A DNA stretch of 64,000 nt. Origin: Natranaerofaba carboxydovora (GTDB taxonomy: Bacteria > Bacillota > Natranaerobiia > Natranaerobiales > Natranaerofabaceae). The DNA lies in contig NZ_CP054394.1 of assembly GCF_022539405.1 (NCBI RefSeq), positions 1,930,501 through 1,994,500 of the forward strand, in the 5' to 3' direction. The notes beneath the pieces were generated by a model, which did not search any database, was not told the DNA's origin, and worked only from the letters and a program-made list of their open reading frames with translations. Both the position numbers and the translations under genes were made by a program. Shown piece after piece: positions 35,160 through 43,874 of the stretch (its first letter is position 1; every line of letters starts with the position of its first letter).

Positions 35160-35463
35160 ATTTATAACCTTCTTTCTAAAAAGTTACAAAAACTATGCAT
35201 AATAAGGATATTTTTAAATAATATTGATATACTCTAATAATTTGCTTCACATAGCGTTATGTTTTTAGTATTATAACAATTTTTTATTTGTTATGCAACA
35301 ACTTAAAGAAAAAATTGTTAAAAAAAAGCCAGGATTAAACCTGACACTTATTACCTTATCCAATTTTTTAATTTACGACAAATTGCGACAAACACAATGA
35401 AAAACTTATTATACAATAACACTGTACACTATCACTAATTGAAATTTAGAGGAGATATTATAA
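35160..35463. other. Intergenic region between CodY-like and GHKL ATPase genes
   Basis: About 300 bp between divergent genes. A TATTATACAAT stretch near 35407-35417 is the likely -10 region for the plus-strand ATPase gene. No repeat or RNA motif is recognised. Confidence 0.35.
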
Positions 35464-36027
35464 ATGAATAAAAAAACCTTTGTTAAACAAAATTGCTATA
35501 CATGTCCTTATGGGGTAAAGTTAAAAAAATTCTACGATAATTTTAAGTTTATTCCTATTGAAATATATGAAGAAATATTCGGGAAAGAGCACTTTGTTGA
35601 GGAAAATTGTAAAAGCAGTTATACTTTTAAGTTTAAAAGTAGCCTAATGGAACTTGAACAGGCTAAAGAAAAGTTAAATAGTATAATTTTAGAATTTGAT
35701 AATAAAACTATTGTTATCCAAGCATTTCATGAGCTTATGATTAATGCAATAGAACATGGAAATAAAAATGATCATAGTCAAACAATAATAGTAAAGTTAA
35801 TAATTGCGAGAAAATATATTATTTTAACAGTAAAAGATAATGGAAATGGGTTTAATTGGGCAAAACAAATAAATAAAAACTTACGTTTAGAAACAGTAAA
35901 TGAATCCGGTAGAAACCTAGGACTTACTATAATTAGGATGTTATGCGATGATATATTTTTTAATAACAAAGGAAATAAAGCAATTTTGTTTTTTTCTAAT
36001 AATCTCGATAAAAAAGTATTTAAGTAA
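35464..36027 (+). CDS. GHKL (anti-sigma-type) ATPase with N-terminal Cys pair, paralog 2
   Basis: Close paralog of the ATPase encoded at 27531. It has the same C11-x2-C14-PYG start, the same linker spacing, N box ELMINAIEHGNKND, G1 box KDNGNGFNW and G2 box GRNLGLTI. Most differences lie in residues 45-75. It is again a lone gene without a sigma factor or anti-anti-sigma partner next to it. ATG follows AGAGGAG. The conserved Cys pair suggests thiol/disulfide or metal control of kinase or anti-sigma activity; this is inference. Confidence 0.75.
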   Translation: MNKKTFVKQNCYTCPYGVKLKKFYDNFKFIPIEIYEEIFGKEHFVEENCKSSYTFKFKSSLMELEQAKEKLNSIILEFDNKTIVIQAFHELMINAIEHGNKNDHSQTIIVKLIIARKYIILTVKDNGNGFNWAKQINKNLRLETVNESGRNLGLTIIRMLCDDIFFNNKGNKAILFFSNNLDKKVFK

Positions 36028-36124
36028 ATTTAGAGTCCGGCTTTGATAGTTAACCCTTTTTCATAATTCTAAATGCTAACTAATGGAGATTTTAGCTCAG
36101 TATAAAAGGAGCTCACCTCAAATT

Positions 36125-36730
36125 TATCGAAAGTACAAAGTGAGAAGCATCTTGTTTTTTACAAACGACCCTGTTTCCCCTTGAAGAATTGCAAGAAGAG
36201 GAGTTAAAAAATCGATTAACCCTACTTTTTAGCTCATTAGACTTACAACATATGCAAAAGAAAGATTTCCTTCACCCTAGGGACACCAGAATACAATCGC
36301 GAAGCGATTTTTAAAGCGCTTTTAACATCACAATTAGAAGGAATAGATAAGTTTAGTGAATTGAGTACAAGGTTAAAACAAGATATTAGGTTTAGATATT
36401 GTTGTGATTTTGGTATTAGCGGCCAAACTAAGAAGCATCCAAAGTCAAAACAATCTAGTACTAACTCTAATTGGCATGCTAAATTAGATAGTTTCAAGAA
36501 CAAGATCACTTGGTTTGGCTACAAACTAAACTTGGCAGTAGATGCTAAAAGTGAACTACCCAGATTTTAGAAATTACACCTGCGAGTGTTTACGATGGCG
36601 ATATTGGGCCTAAACTAGAAAAAGTTGATTACATAACTGGTGATGGCGGCTATGATCAGTACAAGAACTATGAATTTGCTGCTGATCCTACAAAGCCAGT
36701 GCTATTGAATTTCGAAAAATGCTTATAACA
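36125..36730 (+). pseudogene. Broken DDE transposase (IS4/IS1182-like) remnant
   Basis: Transposase fragments appear in shifting frames. The order is an N-terminal part (LEELQEEELKNRLTLLFSSL), a frame change near 36290, then PEYNREAIFKALLTSQLEGI and STRLKQDIRFRYCCDFG, then WFGYKLNLAVDAKSELP, another shift near 36565, and LEITPASVYDGDIGP to DGGYDQYKNYEF. Frameshifts, a large internal loss and a missing C-terminus show that it is dead. It is a different element from the intact IS copies at 39253 and 43875. Confidence 0.75.
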
Positions 36731-37053
36731 AAAACTATTTGTTACGCAACAATTCTAAGAAGACTTTAGAATAAAAAGCCATAAATTCAAGTTTAAATAG
36801 TGAATAAATTTCAAATAAAATTACAATAAAATGAAATTTTGCTTTTTATGAAGGAAATAACAAAAATTAATATAAATAAAAATATATAACTCACTCAACT
36901 TTCGCACCTTAAGCAGCAAATAAATTCCTGATATAACTTGGAAAACCACTAATTAAGTCTTGGATTTGACATTTTATTGCAGATTCTTTTTCTGCAGATA
37001 AATCATTGGGGAGTAATGATTAAAAATTTGACACAATAGAGGAGTGACAAAAA
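36731..37053. other. Intergenic region upstream of hemB
   Basis: About 320 bp of AT-rich DNA. It holds a TTGACA-like hexamer (36966-36971) and the inverted repeat TGCAGA/TCTGCA (36978-36983 and 36991-36996), possibly a promoter-operator for hemB. No gene is seen. Confidence 0.35.
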
Positions 37054-38037
37054 ATGGAATTTCCTTTGGTCAGGATGCGCAGATTCAGGAAAAACGAAAC
37101 GCTAAGACGAATGTTAAGAGAAACATGTTTACAACCTAGTGATTTAATTTTTCCCATAATAGTTACTAATGGTACTAAGGTTAAAAATCCAGTGCCTTCT
37201 ATGCCAGGAGTATATCAATATTCTGTTGATGAAGCATTAAAAGTATTAGAACATGTTAACAAATTGAGCATTCCAGCTATAATTTTATTTGGAATACCCG
37301 ATTATAAAGATGATATTGGAAGTTCCGCAAAAGATAAAAATGAAGCAGTACAAAAAGCTTGTAGAGCAATAAAGGATAAATACCCTGGTTTAATAATTAT
37401 CACCGATGTATGTTTATGCGAATACACTAACCACGGTCATTGTGGTTTGGTAGATAATGAGGAAGTACTAAATGATGCTACCTTAGAAGAGCTATGCGAA
37501 ATTTCTCTTTCTCATGTAGAGGCGGGTGCTGATATGGTAGCACCTTCAAATATGATGGATGGATATGTAAGTGAAATTAGAAAAGGATTAGATGAAAAAG
37601 GGTATATCGATACTCCTATCATGGCATATTCTGCTAAGTTTTCTTCTGCTTTTTATGGACCTTTTCGAGAAGCAGCACAATCAAGTCCAACATTTGGAGA
37701 TAGACAAAGTTATCAAATGGATCCTTCTAATAAAAGAGAAGCAGTAAGGGAAGTGGAATTAGATATAAGAGAAGGTGCCGACATAGTGATGGTAAAACCT
37801 GCTTTGAATTATTTAGATATTATTTATAGTGTGAAAGAAAAGTTCAGCCACCCTATAGCTGCTTATAGTGTTAGCGGCGAGTATGCCATGATAAAAGCTG
37901 CGGCAGAAAAAGGTTGGATTGATGAAAAGGAGGTAACCTTACAAACACTCCGGGGAATTAAAAGAGCTGGAGCTGAGATGATAATAACTTATTCGGCAAT
38001 TGATGTTGCCAGCTGGATAGAACAAGGTTATTACTAG
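37054..38037 (+). CDS. hemB: Delta-aminolevulinic acid dehydratase (porphobilinogen synthase)
   Basis: Condenses two 5-aminolevulinate molecules into porphobilinogen for haem and corrinoids. Zinc-type active-site cysteines are in DVCLCEYTNHGHCG. The two Schiff-base lysines are in YSAKFSSAFYGPFR and VKPALNYLDII. Length 327 aa is normal. ATG follows GAGGAG. It stands alone, without hemA, hemL, hemC or hemD, between transposase and intron remnants. It could serve cobalamin synthesis, consistent with the B12-linked features in the window. Confidence 0.96.
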   Translation: MEFPLVRMRRFRKNETLRRMLRETCLQPSDLIFPIIVTNGTKVKNPVPSMPGVYQYSVDEALKVLEHVNKLSIPAIILFGIPDYKDDIGSSAKDKNEAVQKACRAIKDKYPGLIIITDVCLCEYTNHGHCGLVDNEEVLNDATLEELCEISLSHVEAGADMVAPSNMMDGYVSEIRKGLDEKGYIDTPIMAYSAKFSSAFYGPFREAAQSSPTFGDRQSYQMDPSNKREAVREVELDIREGADIVMVKPALNYLDIIYSVKEKFSHPIAAYSVSGEYAMIKAAAEKGWIDEKEVTLQTLRGIKRAGAEMIITYSAIDVASWIEQGYY

Positions 38038-38353
38038 CTATATAGCTAAATTGAATTTTATAAAAAGACTTTAAAAAAGCTTTCCATTTTGATTTGTCCG
38101 GTATTTCTTTCTAACGCCGCAAAATTACATTACGGAACACAAAGAATAAGTAAAATACACAAGCCTTTAAAAATGATAAGATTAAGGACAAGGGAAATAA
38201 GATTAAATAAAGGTCGTTTAGCTGGCTCTTTCTATAATTTTAATAATTATTTTATATCACTAGCACTACAAAAATAATTTGTCAATTTTTACATAAAAGA
38301 TTCAAACAAAGACCTGTATAGAAAAACCTCCTTTATAATTATAACCATTTATT

Positions 38354-38476
38354 GGGGTATACCTTGCCCAAATCTCTATTAAAAAGGAGAAAAACACTAT
38401 GTGTGGCAAGGATACCTCGAGGTCCATATTTAAACAAATATAATTTGAGTTTTAATTATTAAGGCTTTTGGACCTC
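38354..38476 (+). other. Tandem hairpins around a 14-codon ORF
   Basis: GGTATACCTTGCC (38356-38368) pairs with GGCAAGGATACC (38405-38416) with one bulge, and GAGGTCC (38419-38425) pairs with GGACCTC (38470-38476). A 14-codon frame (ATG at 38399, reading MCGKDTSRSIFKQI) follows AAAAAGGAG and overlaps the first stem. It looks like a structured leader or an element remnant. There is no intact plus-strand gene behind it before the riboswitch. Function unknown. Confidence 0.35.
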
Positions 38477-38484
38477 AAAGGGTT

Positions 38485-38835
38485 TTAAGAACATACTTTT
38501 GTGACGCTATAGAAAATTTGCAGCAACTTTATAGGCCGTGCCAAGTAGCTGTAAGAGTACAAAGGAACCCCGACAAAATTTCTTAGCCAAGCTTTTACCC
38601 TGAACTTCCTTTTCTGCTCTTTTGCAATAATGAGTAAATCAAGGAAATCAAAAGTATCAGGCTTCTGGCTTCTTCTTTTGTTGTTTTCTTTTGCATATCG
38701 ACCATAGGCAATTATTTTTACTTCTATCCTAGTAACTTCTAAGCCAAATTTTACCATCCATTTATCTAGCTCCTAGTATTGGTTTTCTGCATCCCTTTTA
38801 TCGATAAGCCTTCCAGGTTGCATTCAATCATTGTG
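38485..38835 (-). pseudogene. Group II intron reverse transcriptase/maturase remnant
   Basis: An open frame of 90 codons reads KFGLEVT..., then IAYGRYAKENNKRRSQKPDTFDFL and RKFRVKAW. This matches the end of the RT domain and start of domain X of group II intron proteins (usual form KFGLEV...EFGRFAEENR...PETFDFLGFTH). Just upstream, in another frame, RDAE-x2-Y extends the similarity. The catalytic YADD region and the rest of the intron are missing, and no domain V is recognisable. Confidence 0.7.
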
Positions 38836-38942
38836 TAGCATGCTGGTTCACACCCACTTAATTACACGACCTCTCTCTGGTCGCACCGAAAATTGAGTTA
38901 ATTAAAAATTTTTGCAAATTTGATAATTTACAAAAATTTTCC

Positions 38943-38972
38943 TAGACAAAAAAATATATATTGTTGTAGAAT
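38943..38972 (+). promoter_or_regulatory. Likely promoter of the glycine-riboswitch operon
   Basis: TAGACA (38943-38948) and TAGAAT (38967-38972) are 18 bp apart and end about 12 bp before the riboswitch aptamer begins. Confidence 0.45.
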
Positions 38973-38984
38973 GTAAAAAAAAAT

Positions 38985-39170
38985 GAGCGGATGATTCTAG
39001 CGGGAGAGACTCGCAGAATCTTGCGGGCACCGAAGGAGCAAGTACTAGTATAATTACAGCTAAGCTAGTACGAAACTCTCAGGTAAAAGGACCGTTAGAT
39101 GACGCATCTCTGGAGAGAGCCCTTTTGGGACACCAAAGGTGTAAATCTCTCAGGTATACCAGGACAGAGC
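38985..39170 (+). ncRNA. Tandem glycine riboswitch (plus strand)
   Basis: Two glycine aptamers in series. The first has GCGGGAGAGACTCGC, GCGGGCACCGAAGGAGCAAG and AACTCTCAGGTAAAAGGACCG. The second has CATCTCTGGAGAGAGCCC and AAATCTCTCAGGTATACCAGG. A terminator platform follows at 39161-39202. After removing the IS at 39253-40533, the next gene is tctC about 175 bp downstream. This predicts glycine control of the tct/gcvP-like/lipS operon. The same class of riboswitch precedes gcvT on the other strand. Confidence 0.95.
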
Positions 39171-39202
39171 GAAGCTGCTACAGGCTTCTTCTGTCCTTTT
39201 TA
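39161..39202 (+). terminator. Expression-platform terminator of the plus-strand glycine riboswitch
   Basis: AGGACAGA followed by GCGAAGC pairs with GCTTC-TTCTGTCCT and ends in a T run. The 5' half overlaps the closing stem of the second aptamer, so glycine binding would favour read-through. Confidence 0.85.
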
Positions 39203-39252
39203 TATTAATTAGGGCATTTAAGTAAAAGCTATCTTTTGAACTGTATAAATTT

Positions 39253-40533
39253 AGGTTCTTGCAAAACTGAATAGTTAAAAAACAAAAAAACTTCCCTGTA
39301 CAGGAAGAATAGCTTTTTAAAAACTTTGGATTTTTTAGTAATTACAGATACTCACCTCTCAATATGGGATTTATTTAAACTAAGCAGCAAGCCACCTAAC
39401 AGAACGAATTTTATCATTAATTTTAGATCTACAAGCAACTAATGCCACAACATTTTAAGCAAACGCTTTCTTTTGTCGCAGTAACCATCGAACTTAAAAG
39501 TAAGTGTATTATCTTTAGGGCAGACAGGGATACCATTTTCATTATAATCTTCAACCAGGTTTTTTGATCTTCTGGGATTTAGGCTGATAACAGGCTTTAA
39601 AAGACAATCTTTAACTAGATAGCGGTAATTTTCAGTACTATCGAAACCAGCATCAGCAGTAAAATATTTGTATTTACTAAGATCATGGTAGCTCTTAAAA
39701 CTATTCATAATAGGTTTAAGAGTAGTAGAATCCTTTTGCCCTTCAAATAGTTCAATATCTTTAACAATGCCAAAACCATCAGTTAATACAGCACCAGTAT
39801 AAGCATAAGCAAAATGACCATTGGTATAAGAAAGCTTGGCTTTTGGCTCTGCTTTAGCATATTTGGGCATTTTAGCAAGTGCCCTAGTATAAATTTCATG
39901 TTCAGGCTTGTTTGGAGTTCCCTTCTCGACCTCTCTTTTTAGAGAGTAAAAGTATTTAGGATTGTTTTCTTTAACTGGGACTTCCAAACCTGTAGTATCA
40001 AGGACGAGAAGGGATGAATCAAAAGGGTCAATTTCCTGTAGATAAGGCTCAGTTAGCTTAACTAGCTGATGTAAGATTTCCTTGAAATCTTCCTCGCCTA
40101 GTTTTTGCTTAAACCTTGTAAAAGTTGCTGCATCTGGAACAGAGTCAGTAAAGCCGCAAAAGTCTTTCATAGGTCTAGAAAGCTCAAGGAACTTTATTAA
40201 AAGTTCGGTAGAAGGGATAGAATAGATTTTCTGAATTACTAAAGCACTTAACATTGATTCAATGGAATAAGGCGGGCGTCCAGTTTGCTTGTAGTAACGA
40301 TCTCTGACTTGTTTAGGGATAATTTCAGCAAAGTCTATGTAGTCGGAGAGTTTCTTAAGTTGGTAATGAGAATCCATTTTTTGAAACTCATCTGAAAAAT
40401 CAAAGAAAGATATTTGGCCTTTCACAGGATCACCTCCTTTTGCACTAAAAATTCTACAAAAAGTGGAGGGATTCCTGTTGAAGATATCCTAAAAATCCTT
40501 TTACAACAGGGTTTTTGGGTTTTGCAATAAGTT
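39253..40533 (-). mobile_element. Insertion sequence copy 1 (about 1.28 kb)
   Basis: Flanked by a 13-bp target duplication ACTGTATAAATTT (39240-39252 and 40534-40546). The short imperfect terminal repeats share TTGCAAAAC near the left end and GTTTTGCAA near the right end. It carries one transposase gene on the minus strand and a terminator-like hairpin at its left end (CTTCC/GGAAG near 39290). It splits the glycine riboswitch from tctC. A nearly identical copy lies at 43875-45158. Confidence 0.88.
39439..40425 (-). CDS. IS transposase, DDE family (copy 1)
   Basis: N-terminal DUF772-type domain (GRPPYSIESMLSALVIQKIY, FTRFKQKLGEEDF) followed by a DDE catalytic region with Asp in LVLDTTGLEV and Asp in YFTADAGFDS. 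At 328 residues it is short for this type and ends abruptly after KRKRLLKMLWH. The other copy ends identically, so the truncation or a frameshift predates the duplication. The two proteins differ by only a handful of substitutions (e.g. residues 5, 43 and 98). ATG follows GGAGGTG. Confidence 0.85.
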   Translation of the reverse strand: MKGQISFFDFSDEFQKMDSHYQLKKLSDYIDFAEIIPKQVRDRYYKQTGRPPYSIESMLSALVIQKIYSIPSTELLIKFLELSRPMKDFCGFTDSVPDAATFTRFKQKLGEEDFKEILHQLVKLTEPYLQEIDPFDSSLLVLDTTGLEVPVKENNPKYFYSLKREVEKGTPNKPEHEIYTRALAKMPKYAKAEPKAKLSYTNGHFAYAYTGAVLTDGFGIVKDIELFEGQKDSTTLKPIMNSFKSYHDLSKYKYFTADAGFDSTENYRYLVKDCLLKPVISLNPRRSKNLVEDYNENGIPVCPKDNTLTFKFDGYCDKRKRLLKMLWH

Positions 40534-40672
40534 ACTGTATAAATTTTAAAGGAGGTGGTCGGAAAAATAACACAATATTCGAACAATTCTAAATAGAGTT
40601 AATTGTAGGTTTTTATGGTTTTAAATAGTGGGAATTTGTAAAAATTAAAATTATTAAGGAGGTTTTAATAAA

Positions 40673-41707
40673 ATGAAACCTGCTAAGTTAATTGTTTTTG
40701 GTGTAGTGTTTTTACTTGCTATTTCTATTCTCGCATTTGGATGCGGAGAAGGAGAAGAGCCTGCTGGAGATGACGTGGAAGAAGATGTGGAAGAGGCTGA
40801 AGATGAAGTTGATTTCCCAACTAGCGAAATCACATATATTGTACCTTATGCACCAGGTGGGGCTTCAAGTTTAAGTGCTGAACCAATTGCTGAAGAAATG
40901 TCTGAAATTTTAGGTGAACCAGTAACAGTGGTTAACAGAGAAGGTGGAGGCGGTAGTGTTGGAACAGCTGAAGTTGCTACTGAACAACCAGATGGATATA
41001 CAATTTTAAATGCTTCATCTGGGCCAGCTACTATTAGACCCCATATGTCTGAAACAGGTTATGAATTAGATTCCTTTGAGCCAGTAGCACAGTTGACTGA
41101 CATGCCTAACGCCTTAACCGTAAGTGCTGATTCAGATTTTGAAGACCTTGATGATTTTGTCGAGTATGCTCAGGATAATCCAGGAGAATTGAATTATGGA
41201 ACACCTGGTGCAGGAAACAGTCAGCACTTAGCGGCTGAATCTTTCCAACTTGATTATGATTTTGATATGACCCAAATTACTTATGAAGGTTCATCCCCTG
41301 CTGTTGCTGAATTGATGGGTGGACATATTGATGCAACAGTAACTTCTATTACTGAGGTTGCACCATATTATGAAGATGGAGAAGTAGAAATTTTAGCTAT
41401 AATGGGTGAAGAAAGAGTTGACTTCTTGGATGATGTTCCAACCTTTGAAGAAGAAGGTTACGACGTACACTCAGGAGTATGGTTTGGAGTACTAGCTCCT
41501 GCAGGTACACCTGATGACGTTATTGATATCCTTTCAGGATCTATAGAAGATGCACTAGAAACTGATGCTGTTCAAGAAGCTTATGATGAATTAGACCTAA
41601 TTGCTTCTTATCTACCACCAGATGAATTTGGACAAAGAATAGAAGATGAGTCAGAGATGAACCGTGAAATTATTGAAGAAATTGGTTTAGAAGAAGACGA
41701 TCTATAA
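40673..41707 (+). CDS. tctC: Tripartite tricarboxylate transporter substrate-binding lipoprotein
   Basis: Bug-family extracytoplasmic binding protein of a TctABC transporter. The lipoprotein signal ends LAFGC (C24), then an acidic Asp/Glu linker, then the Bug fold with ITYIVPYAPGGASS, NREGGGGSVGTAEVA and YGTPGAGNSQHLAAE. Bug proteins bind carboxylates or amino acids through backbone and water contacts, so the ligand is not obvious. Glycine-riboswitch control and downstream P-protein-like genes point to an amino-acid-like ligand (inference). ATG follows AAGGAGG. A strong hairpin separates it from tctB. Confidence 0.93.
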   Translation: MKPAKLIVFGVVFLLAISILAFGCGEGEEPAGDDVEEDVEEAEDEVDFPTSEITYIVPYAPGGASSLSAEPIAEEMSEILGEPVTVVNREGGGGSVGTAEVATEQPDGYTILNASSGPATIRPHMSETGYELDSFEPVAQLTDMPNALTVSADSDFEDLDDFVEYAQDNPGELNYGTPGAGNSQHLAAESFQLDYDFDMTQITYEGSSPAVAELMGGHIDATVTSITEVAPYYEDGEVEILAIMGEERVDFLDDVPTFEEEGYDVHSGVWFGVLAPAGTPDDVIDILSGSIEDALETDAVQEAYDELDLIASYLPPDEFGQRIEDESEMNREIIEEIGLEEDDL

Positions 41708-41745
41708 AAGCGTTTTACGTTTAGATATTTTGAAATAATTAATAA

Positions 41746-41784
41746 AGTATAACAGGATTAACTTAAATTTAATCCTGTTATACT
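41746..41784 (+). terminator. Strong hairpin between tctC and tctB
   Basis: AGTATAACAGGATTAA (41746-41761) pairs perfectly over 16 bp with TTAATCCTGTTATACT (41769-41784); TTTTTT follows 7 bases later. It is probably a leaky attenuator that keeps the binding protein more abundant than the membrane subunits, like the pstS-pstC hairpin. Confidence 0.7.
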
Positions 41785-41841
41785 TTCCAGTTTTTTAATA
41801 TGCAAAATAATGGCTATAAATTAAAAAGGAGGTTCTGGATA

Positions 41842-42288
41842 TTGGTAAAAGATAGGGATATTGTTTCTGGTATAATATTACTCGTTGCAAGCATAGTAGG
41901 TCATTATTTTACAAGCCAGCTAGGAGATGTAGCAGCAACAGCATTATCACCGGGTTCTTTTCCTGCTTTTATATTTACTGTAATGGGTCTTTGTGGTCTT
42001 ATCATCATAATTGGTAGGGTCAAAGATCTAAAGACAAAAGAGGATGATGAAATAAAAAAATTACCCGCTGTAAAGTGGGCAACTGTTATCGCCTATACTA
42101 TTGTTTTTGCTATTTATGTTATTTTAGTCAGCAATGTAGGATTTTTACACTCAACTTTAATATTTTTATTTTTAAGCTTACTAGTACTAGGCGAGAGAAG
42201 GCCTGTTGTCTTAATAGCTGTACCTATAGTTAGTTCTTTTGGTATTCACTTCATTTTCACAGAAATTTTTAGAATAGTTCTGCCATAG
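41842..42288 (+). CDS. tctB: Tripartite tricarboxylate transporter small membrane subunit
   Basis: TctB-family protein with four predicted helices and the GDVAATALSPGSFPAFIF motif typical of the family after helix 1. The frame opens at 41800, but AAAGGAGG (41826-41833) is 8 bp before TTG 41842, which is preferred. TctB is the poorly conserved subunit that partners TctA. Lies 58 bp before tctA. Confidence 0.87.
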   Translation: MVKDRDIVSGIILLVASIVGHYFTSQLGDVAATALSPGSFPAFIFTVMGLCGLIIIIGRVKDLKTKEDDEIKKLPAVKWATVIAYTIVFAIYVILVSNVGFLHSTLIFLFLSLLVLGERRPVVLIAVPIVSSFGIHFIFTEIFRIVLP

Positions 42289-42346
42289 AGTATATAAGAT
42301 TTATAAAAAAATGTAAAGCTACTACAAGAAAGAAAGGGGGATAGAC

Positions 42347-43843
42347 ATGGAAGCATTAAGTCTATCAGAAATACTTAGTGCGTTAGCTGCAGTGCTTAAC
42401 CCGGAAAGCATAATGTGGATTTTCGTAGGTGTGGTATTAGGAATTATATTTGGAGCTATACCAGGCCTTACAGCAACTACTGCAGTTGCCGTTTTTGTAC
42501 CCATAACATTTGGTATGACAGTGGAAAATTCAATGAGCTTTTTGATGGGTATCTACTGTGGAGGATTTTATGCTGGAAGTATCCCTGCGATATTGATTAA
42601 TGCACCTGGAGCACCAGGAAATGCAGCGACTATATTTGATGGACATCCCATGGCAAAACAAGGTAGGGCTGGAGAAGCTTTAGCCTACTCAATTATATCT
42701 TCCTGGGTTGGAGGAACTGTATCAGCGTTTTTATTACTTATATTAGCTCCAATCATAGGAAGTATAGCTTTAATGTTTGCCCCTCCTGAATATTTTGCAG
42801 TAGGCCTTTTAGGGATGGCCTGTATTGCTGGTGTTTCCGGCAAAACTTTAACAAAGGGAATCGCAGGTGCTTGTATTGGTATGTTTCTTGGAACAATAGG
42901 GCTTGATCCTATAGATGCTATGCCTAGATTTACTTTTGGTTCTGTAGCATTACAAGCTGGAATTGACTTGTTGCCAGCACTTGTGGGGCTTTTTGCTATA
43001 TCTGAAGTATTTAACCGGATCGAGAGTTTGGACCAAGAAAGAGGTCAAATAGTCGAAGTGGCAAAAACCAAACTTCCAAAAGCAAAGGAATTTTTGAAAG
43101 TTAAATTCACAATAATTAAAAGTATTTTTATTGGTACTTTTGTTGGAGCAATTCCTGGTACTGGTCCAACTATTGCATCCTGGATGGGTTATAACGAGGC
43201 AAAAAGAAGTTCGAAAGAAGCCGATAAGTTTGGCACAGGCCATCCCGAAGGAGTCATAGCTTCAGAAACGACAAACAACTCTGTAACCGGTGGTGCTTTA
43301 ATACCTATGTTAACACTAGGAGTTCCAGGAGATACAGTCACTGCTGTATTATTGGGAGCATTATTGATACAAGGATTAAATCCAGGTCCTACTTTGATCG
43401 AAGAAAATTATAGCCTAGTTTCTCAACTCCTTTGGATTTTGATAATTGCCAATCTTTTTATGCTTATAGTTGGTTTGATTGGCTCAAGACTATTTCCATA
43501 TGTGTTAAAAACTCCAACCCATATTCTACTGCCAATTGTTACTGTGCTTAGTGTCATAGGTAGTTATGGTGTAAACAATTCTTTTTTTGATGTACAGATG
43601 GTTTTAGTATTAGGACTTTTAGGATTTTTCTGTTTAAAATTCGAATTTCCTATACCCCCTATAGTTTTGGGTCTTATTTTAGGCCCGATTATAGAGCCAA
43701 ACTTTAGAAGAGCGCTAACAATGAGCGATATGAATCCGATGATTTTTTTTACAAGACCCTTGAGTCTTGGAATTTTGATTTTAGCTGTATTATTGACATA
43801 CACAATATATAAAAGGTTTCATGCTGCTAAGAGTGAAAACTAA
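42347..43843 (+). CDS. tctA: Tripartite tricarboxylate transporter large permease
   Basis: Large membrane subunit with about 11-12 helices in two repeats. Both TctA signature loops are present: GAIPGLTATTAVAVFVP near the start and GAIPGTGPTIASWMGY at about 265-280, plus NAPGAPGNAATIFDGHPMA. It imports the TctC ligand, driven by a cation gradient. ATG follows AAAGGGGG. Before IS insertion the next gene (gcvPA-like) began about 45 bp after its stop. Confidence 0.95.
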   Translation: MEALSLSEILSALAAVLNPESIMWIFVGVVLGIIFGAIPGLTATTAVAVFVPITFGMTVENSMSFLMGIYCGGFYAGSIPAILINAPGAPGNAATIFDGHPMAKQGRAGEALAYSIISSWVGGTVSAFLLLILAPIIGSIALMFAPPEYFAVGLLGMACIAGVSGKTLTKGIAGACIGMFLGTIGLDPIDAMPRFTFGSVALQAGIDLLPALVGLFAISEVFNRIESLDQERGQIVEVAKTKLPKAKEFLKVKFTIIKSIFIGTFVGAIPGTGPTIASWMGYNEAKRSSKEADKFGTGHPEGVIASETTNNSVTGGALIPMLTLGVPGDTVTAVLLGALLIQGLNPGPTLIEENYSLVSQLLWILIIANLFMLIVGLIGSRLFPYVLKTPTHILLPIVTVLSVIGSYGVNNSFFDVQMVLVLGLLGFFCLKFEFPIPPIVLGLILGPIIEPNFRRALTMSDMNPMIFFTRPLSLGILILAVLLTYTIYKRFHAAKSEN

Positions 43844-43874
43844 TTCCTAAGTGAAGGCTAATAATTAATTAAAT

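Noticed and set aside
36243-36509. 88-codon minus-strand ORF
   Set aside because: It is the antisense shadow of the degenerate plus-strand transposase, whose conserved blocks are readable in plus frames.
38089-38277. Small ORF after hemB (62 codons)
   Set aside because: No ribosome site and no recognisable family; composition looks like AT-rich non-coding DNA.
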